Shown here: positions 1 through 5,616 of the stretch, in pieces
How positions within the stretch are numbered: the first letter of the stretch is position 1
Layout: the number at the start of each line of letters is the position of its first letter
From: an uncultured Campylobacter sp.
GTDB taxonomy: Bacteria > Campylobacterota > Campylobacteria > Campylobacterales > Campylobacteraceae
Length of the DNA stretch: 10,559 nt
Assembly: GCF_938030815.1 (NCBI RefSeq)
Contig: NZ_CALHII010000274.1
Span: 1 to 10,559 of the forward strand
Direction of reading: 5' to 3'
Notes under the pieces: generated by a model
Database searches by the model: none
Told to the model about the DNA's origin: nothing
Seen by the model: only the letters and a program-made list of their open reading frames with translations
Program-made: the position numbers and the translations under genes

Positions 1-260
1 ATGATGCCTTGCCCATAATGGAACGCTTTAAAAATATGGTAGAGCCGTCTCTCTTTACTTACACTTGCTGTACTCGCAATCGCAGCGCCCATAAATTTGC
101 CGCATTGCCGCGCTGGCAACCGCAATACTATCTTAAATTTACTGCTCCGCCGTGCCATCCCGCTCTTAAAATTTACCTTCTGTAGCCAAGGGTGTGCTGG
201 ATAACACGACGTCGGTATTTTTGTCTTGCTCTAAATTTACCTTTCGTAGCGCCGCTAAAT
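1..260. other. Left-edge region with no supported gene
   Basis: Two frames are open to the left edge. A plus frame runs from 3 to a stop near 185 (beginning DALPIMERFKNM). A minus frame starts at an ATG at 158 and stays open to base 1 (MARRSSKFKIVL). They overlap, neither has a convincing ribosome binding site, and neither resembles a family I recognise, so at most one is real. The stretch also has two imperfect copies of a word like aaatttacctt-tgtagc, near 170-187 and 233-250. No terminator is obvious downstream of the gene ending at 261. Confidence 0.3.
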
Positions 261-1709
261 TTAGCCGCGTCGCAAGCTGCGCTTTTTAAGATAGCTATAA
301 ATCCAAGCCCCGAGCAATAAAACCGCCGCGAGGCAATACATATAAAAGGCCGCGCCGTTTTCATACTCCACGTCCTGCGCGATAAAAACGGGCTGCGACA
401 TCTCGGGGTTTCGCGCCGCCTCGTCCGCGATCTGCGCCATCACCTCATCGTCATGCACGTCTAGCGTGATCTTGCGCAGATCGATGAAATTTGTCCGCTT
501 ATCCAGATGCCTGCCGCTGCGGCCCGTGACGTAAACGCTATGCGAGTAGAAATTTAGATAATAAAATCCCGCGTCGTCCTTAAAAAGCTTTTCCGAGATC
601 TGCCGCACGGTGCCTTTAAACGGATTGTCGCCCGCCCTTTTTAGCGCGCTTAGCCGGCTGCCGTCTGCGCCGAATTTATAATACACGTACCAAAATGCGT
701 CCTTGAGCCGGCCCTCGGTACCGCTAGCGCGCGGACGATTTAAAATTTTATCCTTGCTTAGATAAAATATGCCGTTTTTGCTCGCAAACAGCATGTATTC
801 CTGATGCCCAGAGCGAAAATTTAGCGGCGTATAGGGCTCGTTTGCGGGGTCAAATCTCTCGCCGTCCATAAACACCGCGCCCGTGACGGGATCGTAGAGA
901 AACTCTATGCCCGAGTTTGGCTCCATCAGATACATCTGCTCGCTAGGCGTGAAATTTAGCCTCTCGCCGCCTTTATAAACGCTGCGTCCGTCGCTCAGCC
1001 AATTATCGATCAGGCGAAAGTGTGCGGGCAGCTCGGGGCCGTCTTCGTATATGATTTTTCGCCTTATCTGTTTTAGATTTTTTGCGTCCGCACCCTCTAA
1101 AATTTTACCCTCGTAAAATACCTGCTCGCCGTCGGTTGCGACGTACGGGCTCTCGGTCAGCGGCGAGATGGGCGCGCTAGTATCCAGCCTCGCGTAGGGA
1201 TAGTTGTACTCCTGCGGCCACTTTGAGAGCCCAAAGGCGTGGAAAAATACCTTGTAAATGTAGCTTATCGCGCCGCCCGTGCGCTGCGTGACATCCGAGC
1301 AGAAGTAGCTCACGCGCCCGTCGCTGTAGTAGCGAGAGCCGATCTTTTGAGTGCGAGCGGGATCCAGCCCCGACATCTTTCGAGCGCCGCAAAATACGCT
1401 ACTAGCGTCCATGCCGACGTTTGTGTAGGAGTATCTGCCGGTATCAAGCGCGCGAAAGCTCGCCGCGTCCGCGCCGCCCTCTAGCTCGTAAGGAGCGAGA
1501 TTCCAAGAGCGTAGATAAATTTTGCCGCCGATGTCGTAATAATCACTGCCGCCGATCTTTTGTGCGCCTGCGGGCAGTTCGCGCGAGCTATCATATACCG
1601 ATAGCTCATAGATAAAAACGAGCGAGACGAAGAGCGGCACGAAAAGTACCGCAAAGAGGAGCTTTAGCGCCTTTTTATCAAATTTGCTTAAATTATTCGT
1701 CTTTTTCAT
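261..1709 (-). CDS. DKNYY-like repeat protein, membrane anchored
   Basis: A 482-aa protein of unknown biochemical function. A hydrophobic segment at about residues 15-36 follows a lysine-rich N-terminus, and a second at about 454-473 is followed by a basic tail (YLKKRSLRRG). The layout suggests a large extracytoplasmic middle held by a helix at each end. The middle repeats a short motif, roughly D-G-x-x-V-Y-x-x-G-x-x-L, near residues 52-66 (YYDIGGKIYL), 126-136, 190-204, 237-251, 270-286, 308-322 and 376-393 (KDDAGFYYLNFYS). This pattern resembles DKNYY-family proteins, common in Campylobacter, Fusobacterium and other oral bacteria; their role is not established. The ATG at 1709 is preceded by an in-frame stop and is the first possible start; it has no Shine-Dalgarno sequence. 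The gene lies 172 bp downstream of the uracil permease on the same strand, with its own -10 box, so it is probably a separate unit. Family call is by motif only. Confidence 0.75.
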   Translation of the reverse strand: MKKTNNLSKFDKKALKLLFAVLFVPLFVSLVFIYELSVYDSSRELPAGAQKIGGSDYYDIGGKIYLRSWNLAPYELEGGADAASFRALDTGRYSYTNVGMDASSVFCGARKMSGLDPARTQKIGSRYYSDGRVSYFCSDVTQRTGGAISYIYKVFFHAFGLSKWPQEYNYPYARLDTSAPISPLTESPYVATDGEQVFYEGKILEGADAKNLKQIRRKIIYEDGPELPAHFRLIDNWLSDGRSVYKGGERLNFTPSEQMYLMEPNSGIEFLYDPVTGAVFMDGERFDPANEPYTPLNFRSGHQEYMLFASKNGIFYLSKDKILNRPRASGTEGRLKDAFWYVYYKFGADGSRLSALKRAGDNPFKGTVRQISEKLFKDDAGFYYLNFYSHSVYVTGRSGRHLDKRTNFIDLRKITLDVHDDEVMAQIADEAARNPEMSQPVFIAQDVEYENGAAFYMYCLAAVLLLGAWIYSYLKKRSLRRG

Positions 1710-1715
1710 AAGGCA

Positions 1716-1721
1716 ATTATA
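1716..1721 (-). promoter_or_regulatory. -10 box for the DKNYY-like gene
   Basis: A perfect TATAAT reads on the minus strand inside a TATATAAT run. Its last base is only 6 nt from the ATG at 1709, so transcription would be expected to start at or next to the A of the start codon. No -35 box is clear, which is usual for Campylobacter housekeeping promoters. The assignment is an inference from sequence. Confidence 0.4.
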
Positions 1722-1803
1722 TATCTTGCTAGTTTAAAACGTTTGAAATTTGAAAGCGTTTGCGGGAGAAATTTTAAAATTTAGGGCGCGGTAAAAAGCT
1801 GCA

Positions 1804-1840
1804 GATAAATTTGATGCCGAAATTTTAGCTCAAATTTATC
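1804..1840 (-). terminator. Possible terminator after uracil permease
   Basis: The arms gataaatttg (1804-1813) and caaatttatc (1831-1840) are perfect 10-bp inverted repeats with a 17-nt loop. They begin 42 bp beyond the permease stop codon. Reading leftwards, the stem is followed by tgcag and then five T. The stem is AT rich and the loop long, so termination would be weak. Confidence 0.3.
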
Positions 1841-1881
1841 CGTAACCGGGCGAAACGACGCAAGCTTCGCGCAAATTTAAC

Positions 1882-3123
1882 TTAGTATCCGTCAAAATGC
1901 TTGGTCTTTGGCAGAACCAAATTTAGCGTGATACCGATGAGCGCGCCAAGTCCCACGCCGCTAAAGCTCATCGCGCCAAAGTCCAGCACCATGCCGCCGA
2001 TCGCGCAGACAAAGATGAGCGCGACGATGATCATATTGCGCGGCTCGGCCAGATCCACGCCGTTTTTGATGAGCGTCTCCATGCCCACGCTAGCGATGAT
2101 ACCGAAAAGCAGCAGCATAATGCCGCCGATGACGGGAGCGGGGATCGTGGAGAGCGCGGCGCCGAGCTTGCCTACGAAGGCTAGCAAGATCGCAGCAAGC
2201 GCGGCAAAGGTCATGATGGCTGGATTGTAGGCCTTCGTGATGCTAACCGCGCCCGTGACTTCCGAGTAGGTGGTGTTCGGAGGTCCGCCAAAGCAGCCTG
2301 CTAGCGACGTCGCGAGTCCGTCGCCCAGAAGCGTGCTTTTAAGCCCCGGATTTTTGAGGAAATTTTCCTTCGTGACGTTGCTGATCGCAAGCATATCGCC
2401 GATGTGCTCGATCGCAGGAGCGATAGCGATAGGCACCATGTAGATCACGGCTTCGAGCTTAAAAACCGGCGCGGTAAAATTTGGCAGCGCAAACCACGGC
2501 GCGGACAAAATCGGCGTAAAATCCACGATCCCGACAAACAGCGACGCGCAGTATCCCGCCGCAATGCCGCAAAGTATCGGCACGAGGCGCAGCATGCCGC
2601 GGCCGAACATCATAACGACGATAACCGCCGAAAGCGAGATGAGCGCGATAGTAAGCGACTGGCCCTGCGTGTAAAGCGCCTCCTTGCCCTTGCCCATGAC
2701 CATATTTACGGCTGCGGGCGAGAGGATGAGGCCGATCGTCATAATGACGGGGCCGACGACCACGGACGGTAAAATTTTATGCAAAAAGTCCTCGCCTTTG
2801 AGCCTAATAAGCAGGCTTAGAACCACGTAAAAAAGACCCGCCGCGATCACCCCGCTCATCGTCGCGGCGATACCCCACTCCTTGACGCCGAAGCTTAGCG
2901 GCGCGATGAACGCAAAACTAGACGCGAGAAAGATCGGCGGGACGTGTTTGCGCGTGATGAGCTGAAACAGCAGCGTGCCGATGCCCGCGGTAAACAGCGC
3001 CACGGACGTATCAAGCCCCGTTAAGATCGGCACCAGCACGAGCGCGCCAAACGCCACGAATAAAAACTGTACGCCGACGAGAGCGTCGCGTAGCCTGAGA
3101 TTGTAGCCTTCGTATTTCTCCAT
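1882..3123 (-). CDS. uraA: Uracil permease, NAT/NCS2 family (UraA type)
   Basis: A 413-aa integral membrane transporter of the nucleobase-ascorbate family, which imports uracil with protons across the inner membrane. The sequence is hydrophobic throughout, fitting the family's 14 segments. Family marks are VPPIFLASSFAFIAP (about 61-75), IEHIGDMLAISNVT (238-251) and GGPPNTTYSEVTGAVSITK (279-297). E239 and E288 align with the substrate-binding glutamates E241 and E290 of E. coli UraA. The length is close to the 429 aa of UraA. I chose the ATG at 3123: GGGGA lies 9 nt upstream and MEKYEGYNL fits the family start. An in-frame GTG at 3183 would add 20 residues, but it sits inside a palindrome. The leader holds a large inverted repeat that could regulate it. 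Uracil specificity is inferred from the PNTTY motif; xanthine is a less likely substrate. Confidence 0.92.
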   Translation of the reverse strand: MEKYEGYNLRLRDALVGVQFLFVAFGALVLVPILTGLDTSVALFTAGIGTLLFQLITRKHVPPIFLASSFAFIAPLSFGVKEWGIAATMSGVIAAGLFYVVLSLLIRLKGEDFLHKILPSVVVGPVIMTIGLILSPAAVNMVMGKGKEALYTQGQSLTIALISLSAVIVVMMFGRGMLRLVPILCGIAAGYCASLFVGIVDFTPILSAPWFALPNFTAPVFKLEAVIYMVPIAIAPAIEHIGDMLAISNVTKENFLKNPGLKSTLLGDGLATSLAGCFGGPPNTTYSEVTGAVSITKAYNPAIMTFAALAAILLAFVGKLGAALSTIPAPVIGGIMLLLFGIIASVGMETLIKNGVDLAEPRNMIIVALIFVCAIGGMVLDFGAMSFSGVGLGALIGITLNLVLPKTKHFDGY

Positions 3124-3150
3124 CTTGTTAATTCCCCATTCGCTATGGAT

Positions 3151-3228
3151 TTTTGATAAATTTTTACTACTAGCCGCAGTCACGGACTAATAGTCCGCTC
3201 CTTTGCAAGCAATAAAAATTTATCAAAA
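3151..3228. repeat. Nested palindrome in the uraA leader
   Basis: The outer arms TTTTGATAAATTTTTA (3151-3166) and TAAAAATTTATCAAAA (3213-3228) are perfect 16-bp inverted repeats. Almost exactly at the centre lies a second palindrome, CGGACTA-A-TAGTCCG (3183-3197). Read leftwards, the whole element ends 27 nt before the uraA ATG. It could be an RNA stem-loop in the leader, an operator, or a small inverted-repeat element. The structure is directly visible; the role is unknown. Confidence 0.7.
3177..3201. repeat. 25-bp dispersed repeat, copy 1
   Basis: Begins CAGTC, has core CGGAC and ends AGTCCGCTCC. It matches copy 2 (3405-3429) at 21 of 25 positions. Both copies contain an inverted repeat; here the arms are 7 bp (CGGACTA / TAGTCCG). 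This copy forms the centre of the uraA leader palindrome. Confidence 0.6.
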
Positions 3229-3404
3229 TTACACATCATCTATCTTGAATATTTTCAAAATTTACGCCTTCCCGCCTCATTTTACCGCAAATTCTATCCA
3301 AAGCACACGATTGCGCTCCTTCATTCGGCTCATTTCCGCCTCGTCTAAAGAAAAAATACTACGCCTAATTTTTAAATCTGACACATCAAATATTTTGACC
3401 TATC

Positions 3405-3429
3405 CAGTCGCGGACGAGCAGTCCGCTCC
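3405..3429. repeat. 25-bp dispersed repeat, copy 2
   Basis: The second copy lies 228 bp from the first in the same orientation. Its arms are GCGGAC / GTCCGC with a 5-nt loop (gagca). The four differences from copy 1 shift the stem boundaries but keep a hairpin. It is not flanked by the long AT-rich arms seen around copy 1. Confidence 0.55.
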
Positions 3430-3733
3430 ACTCTCCGCCGCCAACCACCGGCGACCGCAAGCAGAACGAAGCAGTAGCGCTTATAAACTACCTGCGATCC
3501 ACATTAAATGTTTTAAAATTTTAGCCTCTTTTTAAAATTTTACGACCTCCCTTTAAAATTTCGCACTCAAGCTTAAAGCTAAATTTCAAATCAAAGCCGC
3601 GTAAACAGATCCAAACGGACAACGACCGGAATTCGAAAACCAGCAACTAAATTTCACAAATATAGCGGCTAAATCAAAACCTATGTAAGCCGAATCCGCC
3701 ACTAAAATTTAGCGAGAGAATTTCATCGTACGG

Positions 3734-4624
3734 CTATTTTTTGCGCAGCAGGTCCTTTAAACTCGCTCTTACGTCCTTTCCATGCAAAATTTGCGCGACC
3801 TCGGTAGCGATCGGAGCGTAGATCTTATGCTTTGTCGCGATATTTACGACTGCTTCGGTCGTAGCCACGCCCTCGGCGACCTCGCCCAACTCGCGCAGAA
3901 TTTCTTCGAGCCTCTTGCCGCGCGCAAGTCCTAGTCCCACGCGGTAGTTTCGCGATAGCGCACTCGAGGCAGTCAAAAACAGATCGCCCACGCCACTTAA
4001 GCCCAAAAAGGTCTCGTCCCGCGCACCGAAAAACTTGCCAAAGCGCGCGATCTCTACGATGCCGCGCGCGATCAAGCTCGCTCTAGCGTTATTGCCGAGC
4101 CCCAGCCCATCGCAAACGCCACTAGCGATGGCGATGACATTTTTATAAGCCCCACACACCTCTGCGCCGATGATATCGCCACTCGTATAGGTCTTGATGT
4201 AGGCAGGGAAGGCACTTGCGAAAAGTTCGGCTAGATTTTCGTTACACGAGCTTACGACGAGCGCGCAAGGCAGCCTCTGCATGACTTCGGTGGCAAACGA
4301 CGGACCTGATAGATAAGCAAGATTGCCGCGTGCAACGTACGCTTCAAAAATTTCGTTCAAAAACCTGCCGCTAGCCACGTCGATGCCCTTGGAAGCGACT
4401 AGAATTTTTTGATTTTTGTAGGTGAAATTTTGATCCAGCCACTGCGCGGTTTGTTGCGCCGCGAGCGCGAAAACGAGCGCTTCGCACTCCAATGCCTCAC
4501 TCACGTTTACAAAATGCGGAATTTGCCTTGGCGTGCGCGAAGTGATGACGCATTCGTTTTTCGCGCTAAGCGCGTCAAAAAGCGCGCTACCCCATTTGCC
4601 CGCGCCGATAACCGCGATTTTCAT
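3734..4624 (-). CDS. gpsA: Glycerol-3-phosphate dehydrogenase, NAD(P)+ (GpsA)
   Basis: A 296-aa cytosolic enzyme that reduces dihydroxyacetone phosphate to sn-glycerol-3-phosphate, the backbone precursor of phospholipids. The N-terminal Rossmann domain carries the nucleotide-binding loop GAGKWG (7-12). SKGID (78-82) and SGPSFA (106-111) follow. GAYKNV (158-163) contains the expected catalytic lysine, K161. The C-terminal helical domain has the family signature from about 173 (GLGLGNNARASLIARG), GLSGVGDL (208-215), SRNYRVG (224-230) and EGVATT (251-256). The length is slightly below the usual 310-340 aa but no core motif is missing. The ATG at 4624 is chosen because AAAGGA lies just upstream and MKIAVIGAGKWG is the family start; a TTG at 4669 is rejected. 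No close operon partner is seen: about 990 bp separates it from gatB. Confidence 0.96.
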   Translation of the reverse strand: MKIAVIGAGKWGSALFDALSAKNECVITSRTPRQIPHFVNVSEALECEALVFALAAQQTAQWLDQNFTYKNQKILVASKGIDVASGRFLNEIFEAYVARGNLAYLSGPSFATEVMQRLPCALVVSSCNENLAELFASAFPAYIKTYTSGDIIGAEVCGAYKNVIAIASGVCDGLGLGNNARASLIARGIVEIARFGKFFGARDETFLGLSGVGDLFLTASSALSRNYRVGLGLARGKRLEEILRELGEVAEGVATTEAVVNIATKHKIYAPIATEVAQILHGKDVRASLKDLLRKK

Positions 4625-4754
4625 TATGTTCCTTTTTAAAAATTTATTCGCAAATTTGCGGTTTTTCAAATTTCATTCTCTTAAAATTCCCGCTCTTTGA
4701 AAATTTAGCCCAAAAGCGCCGACATGAGCCTGCGCAAATGCTAGCCGAAGCTAC

Positions 4755-4890
4755 GCTTTGAAATTCGCTTTTTGAAATTTCATCTCGTCAAAATTTCGTC
4801 TCGTTAAAATTCTGCGCTTTTGAAATTTACTCAGCCAGAACTTCGCTTTTTTTAAAATTTACCTTACTAAAATTTCATACTTTTAAGGTT
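4755..4890. repeat. Degenerate AT-rich direct repeats (TTTGAAATTTC type)
   Basis: About seven imperfect copies of a unit like TTTGAAATTTCNTCTCG follow one another, mostly 15-18 bp apart, with one spacing near 30 bp. Variants include tcaaaatttcgtctcg and ttaaaattctgcgct. A looser version of the same pattern occurs at about 3508-3560. Because AAATTT is common everywhere in this DNA, part of this may be compositional. Confidence 0.4.
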
Positions 4891-5460
4891 TTGCTCTTCC
4901 GCCAAAAAAAACACTTTCACAAAAGGCGCGGCAGTGAACGAATGAGGATTTTGAAACTCCATTATACGTTTAAAATTTCACTCGTGCATCGCCAAAGCAA
5001 ATCAAATTTTTAAAAATTTTACTCAGACGCTTAAGCGCAAATCGCGCTTTTAAACCCACTTAAATCTATCAAGGCGTGCTTTGAGCCCAGATGATCTTGC
5101 GGTCGCTCGCCACGTTATCGTTTGGCGCAAGGTTTGAGGCACGCGTATCCGACGCGGCGATTGATTAAATTTAGCCTACACATCGACTCGCCGCTCAAAT
5201 TCGACCCTGCGTATTATATCCTACCCGCGCACCCCGAGCTTCCGTTCTCGCTCTCTCAAACAGAGCAATCTACGCATTCCCTACAAGCTTTACCGCGCTT
5301 TGACGGTAACCGTGAGTAAAATTTCTAACGGACGTGCTTCTTAAACCACTCCGTCGCAGACCGATACTCGCGCAAACGACCCGTACGAGAAAGAACGAGC
5401 TAGAAAGAACAAAACGTACACGAGGCAAAGCAGGTAGCCGCCGAGATCGCGCCGAATGAA

Positions 5461-5469
5461 ATTATAACA
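5461..5469 (-). promoter_or_regulatory. Orphan extended -10 promoter, leftward
   Basis: The minus strand reads TGTTATAAT, a perfect extended -10 (TGnTATAAT), with a T-rich segment (cttttgc) just upstream, as in Campylobacter housekeeping promoters. The start would be near 5454. No gene follows until gpsA at 4624, so it may drive a non-coding RNA or a very long gpsA leader. A second TATAAT on the same strand lies at 5213-5218. Confidence 0.4.
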
Positions 5470-5616
5470 CGCAAAAGCCCTCGTCATTGGCGCGTGAAAG
5501 CTTTAGCTCGAAGCAAAACGCTACGGGCGGATTTAAAATTTTATCCCGGAGGCTTTATCTATCGCATGTACCCCGCTACCTTTAATTCGCCGTTTGCCGC
5601 CGCGCAAGCTGCGAAA

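Larger units (their letters stand above)
3124..3733. other. Intergenic region upstream of uraA, no gene
   Basis: About 610 bp between the uraA start and the gpsA stop. It holds the nested palindrome of the uraA leader and both copies of a 25-bp repeat. It also has a run of TTTAAAATTT words at about 3508-3560, spaced about 20 bp apart and separated by C-rich linkers. A 110-codon plus frame opening with TTG at 3203 has no ribosome binding site and no recognisable content. No terminator with a clear U-tract was found after gpsA. Confidence 0.6.
4625..5616. other. Long intergenic region between gpsA and gatB
   Basis: About 990 bp without a convincing gene. From the gpsA side it holds a 12-bp palindrome CGCAAATTTGCG (4649-4660), an AT-rich degenerate array (about 4755-4890), a consensus-like minus-strand promoter (5461-5469), a small hairpin TTACCG/CGGTAA (5290-5309), and a direct repeat AGAAAGAAC (5388-5396 and 5402-5410). 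Plus frames of 65 and 72 codons (5122-5319, 5494-5712) have no ribosome binding site or recognisable content, and the second overlaps the gatB end. The stretch may be a decayed gene, a non-coding RNA locus, or both. Confidence 0.55.

Noticed and set aside
105..119. Inverted repeat TTGCC/GGCAA as terminator of the leftmost gene
   Set aside because: Five-base arms and no T-run.
173..364. 63-codon minus frame at the left edge
   Set aside because: Overlaps the end of the DKNYY-like gene in another frame and has no recognisable content.
2404..2772. 122-codon plus frame opposite uraA
   Set aside because: Antisense shadow of a well-supported transporter gene; composition is His/Arg/Asp-rich as expected from the reverse strand.
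3203..3535. 110-codon plus frame upstream of uraA
   Set aside because: TTG start without ribosome binding site, runs through the 25-bp repeat copy 2, and resembles no family.
4625..4669. N-terminal extension of GpsA to a TTG at 4669
   Set aside because: The family starts with MKIAVIGAGKWG at 4624, which has an AAAGGA site.
5290..5309. Hairpin TTACCG/CGGTAA as a terminator
   Set aside because: Only 6 bp, 8-nt loop, and no T-run on either side.
5122..5319. 65-codon plus frame in the gpsA-gatB gap
   Set aside because: No ribosome binding site, no family resemblance, and opposite to the surrounding genes.
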